A stretch of 59,937 bases of DNA from Pseudomonadota bacterium. GTDB lineage: Bacteria > Chloroflexota > UBA6077 > JAJPHF01. Of this stretch, positions 49,964 through 59,125 are shown in pieces. Both the position numbers and the translations under genes were made by a program. Where the stretch lies: NCBI GenBank assembly GCA_021325365.1, contig JAJPHF010000066.1, forward strand, positions 1-59,937. Direction: 5' to 3'. The notes under the pieces were generated by a model that was given only the letters and a program-made list of their open reading frames with translations, ran no database searches and was not told the DNA's origin. Positions within the stretch are counted from its first letter, which is position 1; each line of letters starts with the position of its first letter.

Positions 49964-50947
49964 TCAGGTGCCCCGGACCGTCTCCCAGAAGAGGCTGTCC
50001 ACGTCGGGCGGCCGCGAGATCAGGCCCTCCTCGAACGATTCCTGGCCCGCCATTGTGAGCATCGCGCGGTTGGCGGCGAGGCCCGACGGATACGGATCGG
50101 CGCCGAAGACCGCCGCTTGCTGCGCGAAGTCGTCGCCCGGGAAGAGCAGATAGGCGCTCTGCGCCTCGCGCGCGCGGCGGTAGGACTCCTGCTTCGAACG
50201 CTCGAACGCCTCGTAGAGCGCCATCGCCACCCAGGGGTCGCGCTCCAGGATGCGGCGCTGCACCACGATCGTGTGGTTACAGGGCAGGAAGCCGGTCTTC
50301 GCGTAGAACTCCTGAAAGAAGCCGCGGCCCGCGTCGGCCTCGAAGAGCCAGCGTACCGTCGGGCCGGCCGTCAGCAGGATGTCGGTCCCCGGGAACGCGG
50401 CGTCAATCTCGCCGGCCTCCAGCATGCGCTGCATCGCGCCCGGCTCGGGCAGCCAGCTCAGCGAGACGCCGGTCGGCGGGTGCTTGTCGAGCCCCAGCTC
50501 CAGGCTGCGGCCCATGCCGCGCGGCCGCCCGACGTACCACTCGATATCCTGCGGCCGGATGCCGTACAGCTCCTTGATCATGGCGCGCATCCAGAGCCCG
50601 GCCGTCATCTCGTAGTCGGGCAGCCCGAAGCGCTTGCCCTTGAGGTCCCGCATGCTGCTGATGCCCGCGTTCACGTTGACGTGCGTGTGCAGGGACGGAT
50701 ACGCCTTCAGCAAGAAGACGGGAAGGGCGGTCCATTCGAGGTGGCGTAGCTCGGGCCGGTCGCGAACGATCAGGTAATCGGAGATGGAGTACTCGAAGAC
50801 GTCGAAATCGTTGCGGGTGAGGTGGTGATAGAACCAGTGCGACGAGAGCCCCAGCTCGAACTCCAGGTCGACGCCCTCGGCCTTGACCGTGCCATCCAGC
50901 AGCGGGGCGAGGCGGGGATTCATCATGTAGGCGACTCGCAGCTTCAC
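49964..50947 (-). CDS. Periplasmic-binding-fold protein (4,5-dihydroxyphthalate decarboxylase-like)
   Basis: A 327-residue protein without signal peptide. It begins LRVAYMMNPRLAPLLDGTVK, and has the conserved FDVFEYSISDYLIVRDRPEL, GKRFGLPDYEMTAGLWMRAM, IEWYVGRPRGMGRSLELGLD and GEIDAAFPGTDILLTAG. This is the type II periplasmic-binding fold as used by the phthalate-pathway decarboxylase and related cytosolic proteins. No transporter gene is linked. It ends 55 bases before the hydroxylase gene and is probably co-transcribed with it. Confidence 0.8.
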   Translation of the reverse strand: MKLRVAYMMNPRLAPLLDGTVKAEGVDLEFELGLSSHWFYHHLTRNDFDVFEYSISDYLIVRDRPELRHLEWTALPVFLLKAYPSLHTHVNVNAGISSMRDLKGKRFGLPDYEMTAGLWMRAMIKELYGIRPQDIEWYVGRPRGMGRSLELGLDKHPPTGVSLSWLPEPGAMQRMLEAGEIDAAFPGTDILLTAGPTVRWLFEADAGRGFFQEFYAKTGFLPCNHTIVVQRRILERDPWVAMALYEAFERSKQESYRRAREAQSAYLLFPGDDFAQQAAVFGADPYPSGLAANRAMLTMAGQESFEEGLISRPPDVDSLFWETVRGT

Positions 50948-51308
50948 GGTCGGCGGCTCCTCACCAGCGGTCGAAAGTTATGTAGCGGCAGGGGGCGGAG
51001 GCGGATCCGGGTCGGCGGGGCGCCGTGGGCTTCGCCCGTCTCGCGCGGCGCCCGGGGTAGTCTACGCGCGCCCGCCGCGCGCGTCAACGCAGCGGCGTCG
51101 GTCGTTCCGGCCTCGGCCGACGCGCGACCGACTCCCATGCACGCGCCGCGCGAATCGGTTGCGGGGCGGACGCGGCAGATCGTAGCATTCGGTCGCCAGC
51201 GAGCGAACGTCTCGCGGCAGCGGCCAGGGCCGCACCGCCGAGGCGGCCGCCGGGGGCGGGCGCGCGCCAATCGGGGGCGATGCCCTGGCAGGCGCCGAGA
51301 GGGGGGTA
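50948..51308. other. Intergenic, GC-rich
   Basis: The divergent spacer between the binding-fold gene and the membrane protein. No -35/-10 pair stands out. An AGAGGGGGG purine run at 51298-51306 is the likely ribosome binding site for the small leader frame at 51309. Confidence 0.4.
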
Positions 51309-51392
51309 ATGAAGATCATGTGGCGGGCGGCGGGTGCCGCCCTCTGGCCGCGATGGCGGCGCTGCTCAGGGACGGCGACGCCGGGCTCATGA
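51309..51392 (+). CDS. Possible 27-aa leader peptide coupled to the next gene
   Basis: A 27-codon frame (MKIMWRAAGAALWPRWRRCS...) starts three bases after a strong purine run (AGGGGGG). Its TGA overlaps the ATG at 51389 as ATGA, the pattern of translational coupling. The peptide has three Trp and five Arg. It may be a leader for regulation, or just a spurious frame. Confidence 0.35.
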   Translation: MKIMWRAAGAALWPRWRRCSGTATPGS

Positions 51393-54151
51393 AGGGAGCG
51401 ACCGAGCTATACCAGTTCGCCAGGACACCAGCGACGGCCATCCTGCCGCGCCTGAACGTGGCGGCAGCGCGCCGCGCGCTTGGCTGGCTTCCCATCATCG
51501 CCGTCATCACCGCGTGGCTAGCCACCATTAGTCGCGACCTCTGGTACTACTACGGTGCCTTCCGGGACGACTACTGGATCGTCTTCCGCACCGGCCTCGA
51601 TACCGTGTACGATTGGCGTGCCGCGTTCAGCGGCGCCCACGTCAACGTCCTCTACTTCTATTTGCTCTCCTATCTGCCGCTCAAGCTCCAGCTCGCCATA
51701 CCTGGCCTGACACTGCCGGATTATCCGCCTCAGGACGTCGCGCTCTACCGCGGCCTAATGGCTTACAACGTAGTCCTGCACGCGCTCATACTCCTGCTGT
51801 ACGCCTGCCTGGTCCGCGTGGTCACCCGTCGCCAGACCATCGCCCTTCTCGCCACGGCGCTGCTGGCGGTGAACCCGCTGTTCGTCTTCTGGAGCACGGA
51901 GCTAGACTCTCGACTGGTCGGACTGCTCTTCGCGCTGCCCGGTATCGCTATGCTGCTCGGCTTGGATTGGCGCCAGGCTCCGCTCACGCGCGGACTGCTC
52001 CTGCGAATGAGCCTCGCCGGCGGGCTGCTCACCATCGGTTGTCTCACCCATTACACGGCCTTGTATCTCGTGTGCCCGCTGCTCGCATCCTACTGGCTCG
52101 CCTGGCTGGTCTACTGCCCCGACAAGGCGAAGATCATTCGCGCCGGGCTCGCCTGCGCGGTTGGCCTGGTCCTCCCCGCACTCGTAGTGGACCTCGTCGG
52201 CCGGCTCGTCCTGCACCTCCCCGACATGCTCGCTAGCTACGCGGCGCTGGCGCAGGCAAACGTCGTCGTCTCCGAGCAGGTCTACGGACACGAGGTCACC
52301 TACGCCGAGAAGGCCCAGGAATGGTGGGCCGAGTATCTCAAGCAGGATGGCCCCGCACTCTTGGGCTTCACGGTGCTCGGCGGGCTGGCGCTGCTGGTCC
52401 CGCGACCGCTGTGGCGAACGCGGGTGCGTGTTCCGGTCGCCGTCGCCCTAGTGGCCACGTTGGCACTCGGCATCGGCATGACGTTCTCGGCCCGGGTCGT
52501 GCCGTACCACACGCAAGCGATCCTCCAGCCGGTGCTGATGCTCGTGGCCGCCGTGGGCATCGCGACGCTCGGGGACGTCGCCGCCCGGGCGGCTTGGGCG
52601 GCTGTGCCGCTCGTTCGTGGGGCCGTGACGTGGCGCCGGGTGGCGCTCGTCGGCCGCTACGTGTTGCCGTGCGCGATCGCGGCCGGCATCGCGTGGCCCA
52701 CCTGGCAGCAAACGGCGACCGGTGTGTTGCCGACTCGAACGGCCTTTGGGCAGATGCTCGATTTCGCGCCCCGGCCGCTGGTCTTCACGCCGCCGTATGG
52801 GCGCGTCGTGGACCAGGCCCACTTCGACGAGGCGGGCACCGGTATCAGCCCGGCCCAGTTACTCGACATGGATGCCCGCGTCGCCCTCTACGACTGCGCG
52901 GGCCAGGACTGCATCCACTTCCCGGACCGCTCCAAGATGATTGAAGTCGCGTCCGTGACCGCGGATTCGTCGCTGACCACCGCGCTCGGGACGTATGGCC
53001 CGGGCAGGGCCTTCGACGGGGGCATCAGCCAGGATGGCATCACCGACTGGATCTCCGAGCGGGCCGCCGAGCCGCATTGGCTCGAGATCGCGTTCGCCCA
53101 GCCGTACGAGCTGGACGAGCTGGTGCTCGCCAATCGCCCGCAGGCCATTCGCCCCGATTCGCTCGACGTATACGGGCAGATCGACGGCACCTGGCTCCCT
53201 CTCTACCACGGCGAGAGTCTGAGCAAATCGCCAGTGGTCCATGCGCGCTGGTCACGAGCTGTGATGGCTGGCGTTCGTGTCGTCTTTCGTACCACGGTCC
53301 GGGAAGGCCAGCGACAGGATCAAGCGGAGGCTGACGAAATATACTTTCCGGGCTATCGCGTCGCGCTCCCCCCGTCCATGGATCGCCCTACGCTGAAGCC
53401 GCTTCAGATTCTGCGGGTCGAGGCCGACTCAACCCAGAACGACAACGGCGGTATTGGGAATCCCAGACGGGTCGTCGAGTATCAACCTGAGTGGGCGCAC
53501 ACCAGTTGGCTATCGCGTCGTAACCGCGGGCCCCACTTCGTCGAACTCCAATTCGCCGGCAGCTACGAGTTGACGAATGTCCAGGTCGTCAATGCTTTGC
53601 AGTCCCAGGTGCACAATGTGCTGGTCGCGCCGATCGATGCTATGGAGGTGTGGCTGTTGACCGAGCATGGCTGGGACCGAGTCTGGGCGGGCCAGGACCT
53701 TCACGAGCAAGTGGTCGTCGGCGCGGCCTGGCCGGCCACCAAGGCGAGCGCGGCCCGGATCGTGGTGACGCGAAGCGTCGCGCGGGCGCAAGAGGTCGAT
53801 TACGCCGTAATCCAGCAGGTGGTGTTCCCCGGCTATTTCACGGTGTTCGATTGGTCCGAGGCGCCCGGTCGCCTGCAGATGAACAGGGTCCAGCCCACGG
53901 GCACGCGGGCTGGCCAGGGCTTCAATAACGAGCCGTTTGGCCCCTCGCGGCTCTTTGTCGATTGCGCCGGCGCTCGACCGGGCACGGCCGTCATGCTCGC
54001 CGGCCAGGTGCTGGCCGTTGCCGACGACAAGGGCTGTCCCCTCACCGTCTCGGTGCCCCCCGAGCTGTACCGCGATCCTGGCCGCTACGATGTCTACCTG
54101 CAGGACGACGGCCGCGAGTCGAACCGCGTTCCCTTCACGGTGGAACCGTAA
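51389..54151 (+). CDS. Large multi-span membrane protein with galactose-binding-like domains
   Basis: A 920-residue protein. The first ~420 residues hold about ten hydrophobic spans and the early acidic loop YYYGAFRDDYWIVFRTGLD, as in polytopic GT-C glycosyltransferases. The rest is extracellular. Two segments look like discoidin (F5/8C) domains: HWLEIAFAQPYELDELVLAN with RPDSLDVYGQIDGTW, and HFVELQFAGSYELTNVQVVN. A C-terminal sandwich ends YDVYLQDDGRESNRVPF. I begin at ATG 51389 because of the coupled leader; GTG 51320 or ATG 51353 are alternatives. Lipid-linked sugar transfer to surface polymers is plausible but unproven. Confidence 0.75.
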   Translation: MKGATELYQFARTPATAILPRLNVAAARRALGWLPIIAVITAWLATISRDLWYYYGAFRDDYWIVFRTGLDTVYDWRAAFSGAHVNVLYFYLLSYLPLKLQLAIPGLTLPDYPPQDVALYRGLMAYNVVLHALILLLYACLVRVVTRRQTIALLATALLAVNPLFVFWSTELDSRLVGLLFALPGIAMLLGLDWRQAPLTRGLLLRMSLAGGLLTIGCLTHYTALYLVCPLLASYWLAWLVYCPDKAKIIRAGLACAVGLVLPALVVDLVGRLVLHLPDMLASYAALAQANVVVSEQVYGHEVTYAEKAQEWWAEYLKQDGPALLGFTVLGGLALLVPRPLWRTRVRVPVAVALVATLALGIGMTFSARVVPYHTQAILQPVLMLVAAVGIATLGDVAARAAWAAVPLVRGAVTWRRVALVGRYVLPCAIAAGIAWPTWQQTATGVLPTRTAFGQMLDFAPRPLVFTPPYGRVVDQAHFDEAGTGISPAQLLDMDARVALYDCAGQDCIHFPDRSKMIEVASVTADSSLTTALGTYGPGRAFDGGISQDGITDWISERAAEPHWLEIAFAQPYELDELVLANRPQAIRPDSLDVYGQIDGTWLPLYHGESLSKSPVVHARWSRAVMAGVRVVFRTTVREGQRQDQAEADEIYFPGYRVALPPSMDRPTLKPLQILRVEADSTQNDNGGIGNPRRVVEYQPEWAHTSWLSRRNRGPHFVELQFAGSYELTNVQVVNALQSQVHNVLVAPIDAMEVWLLTEHGWDRVWAGQDLHEQVVVGAAWPATKASAARIVVTRSVARAQEVDYAVIQQVVFPGYFTVFDWSEAPGRLQMNRVQPTGTRAGQGFNNEPFGPSRLFVDCAGARPGTAVMLAGQVLAVADDKGCPLTVSVPPELYRDPGRYDVYLQDDGRESNRVPFTVEP

Positions 54152-54544
54152 CCCCGGCCCCGCTACTCGCCGGACACGCGCCAGCCGCTTCCTAGCGTGT
54201 GGGCCGCGCATCGCGCTAGCGCCCCCTTCGGCCTCCGGCCGCCTCCGCGCCTGCGGGCGAGAGCTTGCCCCGCCCGCGATCCGGCGCGAGCCCCTGGGCT
54301 GGAATCGTTCGCGAGGGGATGGCTCGGCTATGCTGCCGGTCGCTATTTTCGGTCGGCATCCTGGCGGGTGTGCCGCCCGCCGCGCTCGTCGAAGGGGGGC
54401 GACGCGCCGGCTGTCCTCGCCCGCGGCCGCTGTTGCCTTGCCAGGGGCAACCGCGCGCGGCGGACTCGGACCGTGCCGCGGGCGCGTCCAGGCGCAGCCG
54501 ACGACCGCCGGCGCCAGGCCGACCGGACAGGAGGAGGGGAATCC
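54152..54544. other. Intergenic, GC-rich, no gene
   Basis: Nothing is recognisable as a gene. A TATGCT box near 54329 could be a -10 for the RCC1 gene, but the -35 is poor. The RCC1 ribosome binding site is AGGAGGAGG at 54529-54537. Confidence 0.4.
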
Positions 54545-56272
54545 ATGCGGTGGGCTAGGGGCGGTTTCGGTGGGGCGCTGGCGGGCATCGGGCTCATCCT
54601 TGCGCTGGCGGCCCAGGGAATCGGCGTGTTCCCGGGCAGCGCGGCGTGGGGGGCGCCGGCGGGGGCCGTGGACGAGCTGAGCGGGGCGGCCCTGCGGCGG
54701 GTCGCGGCGCAGGGCACGTCGCTCAACGCCTTCGCCTGGGGCACCAATTTCAGCGGCCAGCTGGGCAACGGCACGACTGCCGGTGTCGGTTCGTGCCCCT
54801 CGTGCAACCCCTCTCCCGGCCAGGTCCCTGGCCTGAGCAACCTCACGGCGCTGGAGGGGGGTAACGGGCACACCCTGGCGCTGCGGAGCGACGGCACCGT
54901 CTGGGCCTGGGGCAACAATGGCAGTGGCCAGCTGGGCAACGGCACGACCAGCACTGGCGGCTGCGCGTGCATTCCCACCCCCGGCCAGGTGGTCGACCTG
55001 AGCGGGGCGGTCGGCATCGCGGCGGGGTTCGACCACAGTCTGGCCGTGAAGGGCGACGGCACGGCCTGGGCCTGGGGCGGCGACACCTATGGCCAGCTGG
55101 GCAATGGCGGCACCAGCACTGGGAGCAGCGTCCCCGGGCAGGTGATGGGGCTGAGCGGCGTCACGGCGGTCGCGGCGGGCACCCAGTTTAGCGCGGCGCT
55201 GACGAGCAGCGGCACGGTCTGGGCGTGGGGGATCAACGATCGCCACGAGCTGGGCACCGGCTCGACCCTGTCCTACAGCACGGTTCCGGTGCAAGCCAAT
55301 AGCCTGACGGGCGTCCGGGCCATCGCGGCGGGGTCGAAGTACATCCTGGCCTTGCGGACCGACGGGACGGTGTGGGGGTGGGGCGCCAACGACTCGGGCC
55401 AGCTGGGCAACGGCTCGACGACGGATAGCAGTACCCCGGTGCAGGTGAGCGGCCTGAGCAGCATCGTCGGCATCGCGGCGGGGTACTTTCACGCCCTGGC
55501 CCTGAAAAGCGACGGCACCGTCTGGGCCTGGGGCGCCAACCAGTCCGGCCAGCTGGGCAACGGCACGTCGGGGGACATCCGGACCACCCCGGTGCCGGTC
55601 AGCGCCCTCCCCGGCGTGGTGGCCGTCGCGGCCGGCGATGCCTTTAGCCTGGCGCTTCGCGGCGACGGCACCGTCTGGTCGTGGGGCCGAAACGAATTTG
55701 GCGAGCTGGGCACCGGCACGTCGGGGGGCGAGAGCGACATCCGGGTCCAGGTGAGCGGCCTGAACGGCGCCACAGCGGTGGCCGCCGGCGAGGGCCACGG
55801 GCTGGCGCTGTGCTGCTTCGTCGCCAGCACCCCAACGCCCGTGCCCACCGCGACGAACACGCCGGTCCTGCCCCCAACCCCGACGACCAACCCGGGCGCG
55901 ACGGCGACCCCGACCGTCGTCGGGGCCCCGACCGCCACGCCCACGCCCACCGCGGTCTGCTCCCCGCGGCCGGCGGTGCGGGTCACGGTCCAGCCGGCCG
56001 GGGCCAACCAGCTCAGCGTCACCGTGGCGGCGGGCGGCAACGCGCGCCTGCAGCAACTGCAGTTCGGCGCGGCCACCAACGCGCTGATCGACGTAGCGGG
56101 AACCCCTGAGTTCTCGGGGAACCGGACCATCACCCTGCCGCTAGAGACCCAGTTGACGACCTTCACGGTCCACCACGCGACGGTCGGGCAAGCCACCACG
56201 GTGCCCCTCACGGTGGTCGACGGCTGCGGCAGCTGGCCCACCTTCGTGGGCGGCGGCCCGAACGCTTTCTGA
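54545..56272 (+). CDS. Secreted seven-bladed RCC1-repeat protein
   Basis: A 575-residue secreted protein. Signal MRWARGGFGGALAGIGLILA is followed by seven RCC1 units, each with a W-x-WG and Q/ELGNG/TG core (for example VWAWGNNGSGQLGNGT, then VWGWGANDSGQLGNGS). This forms a seven-bladed beta-propeller. After it comes a Thr/Pro linker (TPTPVPTATNTPVLPPTPTT) and a C-terminal beta domain. RCC1 proteins with such linkers are common in the secretomes of Chloroflexota and other soil bacteria; ligands are usually unknown. Hairpin B follows 143 bases after its stop. Confidence 0.9.
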   Translation: MRWARGGFGGALAGIGLILALAAQGIGVFPGSAAWGAPAGAVDELSGAALRRVAAQGTSLNAFAWGTNFSGQLGNGTTAGVGSCPSCNPSPGQVPGLSNLTALEGGNGHTLALRSDGTVWAWGNNGSGQLGNGTTSTGGCACIPTPGQVVDLSGAVGIAAGFDHSLAVKGDGTAWAWGGDTYGQLGNGGTSTGSSVPGQVMGLSGVTAVAAGTQFSAALTSSGTVWAWGINDRHELGTGSTLSYSTVPVQANSLTGVRAIAAGSKYILALRTDGTVWGWGANDSGQLGNGSTTDSSTPVQVSGLSSIVGIAAGYFHALALKSDGTVWAWGANQSGQLGNGTSGDIRTTPVPVSALPGVVAVAAGDAFSLALRGDGTVWSWGRNEFGELGTGTSGGESDIRVQVSGLNGATAVAAGEGHGLALCCFVASTPTPVPTATNTPVLPPTPTTNPGATATPTVVGAPTATPTPTAVCSPRPAVRVTVQPAGANQLSVTVAAGGNARLQQLQFGAATNALIDVAGTPEFSGNRTITLPLETQLTTFTVHHATVGQATTVPLTVVDGCGSWPTFVGGGPNAF

Positions 56273-56414
56273 TCGTCGGGCGCTCCTCGCGGCGCTGGTA
56301 CGGAACTTGCCAGGGGCGGGCACGGCCGGTAGGAGGCTGCTTGCGGGTGGGGGGCACCGCGCGGCGCCCCCACCCGGCGGCCGGGCCGTTCTCCCGCGAC
56401 GCGAAGCAAGCTCC

Positions 56415-56459
56415 AGGCGAGTGTGCCGGTTGGGCGTAGCCCAACCGGCACACTCGCCT
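56415..56459. repeat. Perfect 21-bp inverted repeat, 3-nt loop (hairpin B)
   Basis: Arms 56415-56435 and 56439-56459 are exact complements around GTA. Core: GTTGGGC-GTA-GCCCAAC. Compared with hairpin A, 15 of 21 arm positions match; the six that differ are all compensated in the other arm. Flanks CGCCAGA are also shared. It lies between the RCC1 and fusion-protein genes. Confidence 0.8.
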
Positions 56460-56486
56460 CGCCAGACACTTAGGGCGAGGTGCAAC

Positions 56487-59051
56487 ATGCGTAAGGCCGC
56501 GCGGTCCCTCTCGCCACGAGCCACTCGCCACACGGGCGGGGGCGCGCGCGTCCTCCTGCTGGTCCCGCTGCTCGCGCTCGCGGGCTGCGGGCATCAGGTA
56601 GCCCCCGCCAGCAGCCAGGCCCAGGCGGCGGTCCCTGTCCAGGTCCAGACGGTGCAGCGGGGCGCCATTAGCGAGGCGCTCAGCTACACCGGGACGGTGG
56701 AGCCGCGGGCGAGCGTGAACGTGCTGCCGCGGGCGACGGGCCGCATCGAGCAGCTGCTGGTGGACGTCGGCAGCCAGGTGCGGGCTGGGGACCTCATCGC
56801 GGTGCTCGACCGGACGCAGCTCAACGCTCAGGTCGAGCAAGCGCAGGGAGCGCTGCAAGCCGCCGAAGCCCGCCTCGCTCTCATGCAGGCGGGCGCCCGT
56901 CCCGAGGATGTCCGGGCGGCGCAGCAGGCGCTCGACGCCGCGCAGGCGCGGCTCCAGCAGATGCAGGGCGGCGGCCGGACGGAGGACGTGGCCACGGCCG
57001 AGGCGGCGCTGGCGGCGGCCCAGACCCGCCTGAGCCAGCTCCTGGAAGGCCCGACGGCGGCCGAGGTGGACACGGCGCGCGCCGCCGCGGATTCGGCCGC
57101 GGCCAATCTCCAGAGCGCGAACCAGCGCCTGGCACAGCTCCTCGGCGGCGGGGCGCCCGAAGAGCAGCAGGCGGCCGAGGCCGGTATCGTGACGGCCCAG
57201 GCCAATGTCGAGGCCGCGCTTGCCCGCCGCGAGGCGCTGCGCAATCCCGCGCCCGACCAGCTGCAGGCGGCCCAGGCGGCCGTGGACACCGCCCAGGCGA
57301 ATCTGGACGCGGCAAACGAGCGCCTGGCGCAGATCCTCGCCGGCGGCACGGTCTCCGACCAGGTCGCGGCACAGGCCGCGGTCGAGAGCGCGCAGGCTGC
57401 GCTGGACGCCACGCGGCAGCACCTCGCGACCGTGCTCGGCGGCGGCTCCCCCACGGAACGCCAGGCAGCGGCCTCCGCGGTGAACACGGCGTACGCCCAG
57501 CTCCAGGCGACGCGCACGGCCCTGGCGCAGCTGCGCGGCCAGACCAATCCGGTGGGCGTCAGCAACCCCACGTTGGAGCTGCCGGCCCTAAACCAGCAGG
57601 TGGCCGTGGCCCAGGCGGCCGTCAGCGCGGCCTGCGGCACGACCCTGGTCAGCCAGACCTGCGCCGCCGCCGAGAGCGCGCTGCAGCAGGCGCAGGCCGC
57701 GCTCCTCGCCGCCCAGGAGAGCCTGCCTGGCGTCGCGCCGCAGGGCCCCGGCCCGACCGAAATCGCGGCCGCCACCGCGAACCTTGAGCAGGCCCAGGCG
57801 AACCTGGCGACCGCCCAGGTGCAGCTCCAGGAGATCCTCAACCCGACCGCGGAGACGGTCCAGACGGCGCGCACGGCGGTCGAGACGGCCCAGGCCAACC
57901 TCTCGGCGGCGCTCGCGCGCCAGGAGCAGCTCCGCAATCCGGCCCCGGAGACGGTCGCATCGGCCCGCAGCGCCGTGGACACCGCCACGGCCGCGCTGCG
58001 GGCCGCCCAGGCGCGGCTGGAGGTGCTGCGGGCCGGCGGGACGCCCGAGGACGTGCGCGCCGCCGAGGCGGCGATCCAGGCCGCGCGCGGCAACCTGGCC
58101 CAGGCCGCCGCCCGGCGGGCCGCGCTCCAGAACCCCGCGGCCGCCGACGTGGCCAACGCGCGCGCGGCCGTCGATACGGCCAACGCGAACCTGGCGAGTG
58201 CGCAGAGCCGCCTAACCGACGTGCTGGCGGGGCCCAAGGCCGCGGACATCCAGGCCGCCGTCTCGGCCGTGGACCAGGCGGTGCAGACGCTCAACCTGCG
58301 GCGCTATCCCTACACCGCCGAGGAGGTCCGGCAGCAGCAGGACGCCGTGGGACAGGCCGCGGAGACCGCCGCGCTCCGCGCCCAGCCCTACCGGCCCGAG
58401 GACCTACAGCAAGCGCAGGCGACGGTCGCGCAGGCCCGCGGCGCTTACAATCTGGCCCAGGCCCAGGCCGCCGAGGCGGAGATCGTCGCGCCATTCGACG
58501 GGGTGGTGTCGGCGAAGCTGCTCTCGGAGGGCGCGCTGGCTAGCCCGACGACGCCGGTCGTCACGCTCGACACCAACGAGGTCGAGGTCGTGGTGAACGT
58601 CGAGGACGCGCGCGTGCAGCAAATCGCCGTAGGCCGCCCGGCGCTGCTGGCGGTCGCCTCCGATCCGGGGCATCAGTACCCCGCGGTCGTGACCAGCGTG
58701 GCGCCCGCGGCCGATACCCGGAATCGCACGTTCGAGACGAAGCTGGTGCCCACCCAGCCTGCCGACGCGCTCCGGCCGGGCATCCTCGCCCAAGTGCAGA
58801 TCAGCCAGACGAGTGCGGAGGGCGCCATCCTGGTGCCCAACGCGGCGATCGTGCAGCGCGGCGGCCAGAGCGGCGTCTTCGTGGTCGTGGACGGGAAGGC
58901 GCAGTTCCGCGCGCTGGACCTCGGCGTGTCCGACGGCCAGCGCACGCAAGTGGTCAGCGGCCTGGCGCCGGGCGACCAGGTGGTGGTGGACGGACAGGGG
59001 GCGCTGAGCGACGGCGATCCCGTGCGCATCCGGGGCGCCGCGTCCAGCTGA
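56487..59051 (+). CDS. Membrane fusion lipoprotein with a very long coiled-coil insert
   Basis: An 854-residue periplasmic-adaptor-type lipoprotein (lipobox LALAGC, Cys34). The two halves of the lipoyl domain are GRIEQLLVDVGSQVRAGDLI (about residue 85) and AEIVAPFDGVVSAKLLSEGA (about 665). Between them lie some 560 residues of Ala/Gln-rich helix in roughly 50-residue units, each turning at a GGxPE or NPAPE hinge (for example LLGGGAPEEQ, VLGGGSPTER, LRNPAPETV). Ordinary HlyD/RND adaptors have about 350-450 residues. The C-terminal beta-barrel and membrane-proximal domain (AFRALDLGVSDGQ...) are normal. It is followed by a second, short adaptor gene, so the pair likely serves one efflux pump. 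Confidence 0.92.
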   Translation: MRKAARSLSPRATRHTGGGARVLLLVPLLALAGCGHQVAPASSQAQAAVPVQVQTVQRGAISEALSYTGTVEPRASVNVLPRATGRIEQLLVDVGSQVRAGDLIAVLDRTQLNAQVEQAQGALQAAEARLALMQAGARPEDVRAAQQALDAAQARLQQMQGGGRTEDVATAEAALAAAQTRLSQLLEGPTAAEVDTARAAADSAAANLQSANQRLAQLLGGGAPEEQQAAEAGIVTAQANVEAALARREALRNPAPDQLQAAQAAVDTAQANLDAANERLAQILAGGTVSDQVAAQAAVESAQAALDATRQHLATVLGGGSPTERQAAASAVNTAYAQLQATRTALAQLRGQTNPVGVSNPTLELPALNQQVAVAQAAVSAACGTTLVSQTCAAAESALQQAQAALLAAQESLPGVAPQGPGPTEIAAATANLEQAQANLATAQVQLQEILNPTAETVQTARTAVETAQANLSAALARQEQLRNPAPETVASARSAVDTATAALRAAQARLEVLRAGGTPEDVRAAEAAIQAARGNLAQAAARRAALQNPAAADVANARAAVDTANANLASAQSRLTDVLAGPKAADIQAAVSAVDQAVQTLNLRRYPYTAEEVRQQQDAVGQAAETAALRAQPYRPEDLQQAQATVAQARGAYNLAQAQAAEAEIVAPFDGVVSAKLLSEGALASPTTPVVTLDTNEVEVVVNVEDARVQQIAVGRPALLAVASDPGHQYPAVVTSVAPAADTRNRTFETKLVPTQPADALRPGILAQVQISQTSAEGAILVPNAAIVQRGGQSGVFVVVDGKAQFRALDLGVSDGQRTQVVSGLAPGDQVVVDGQGALSDGDPVRIRGAASS

Positions 59052-59125
59052 GCGGGTGGTCCGACATTTGCTCAGCGTTTCGGCGAGCCACCACGCGCGG
59101 CGGAGGCGGCGGAGGAGGTAGCTCG

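Noticed and set aside
49964..50947. Secreted ABC receptor
   Set aside because: There is no signal peptide or lipobox; the start MKLRVAYMMNP goes directly into the fold, so a cytosolic enzyme or sensor is more likely.
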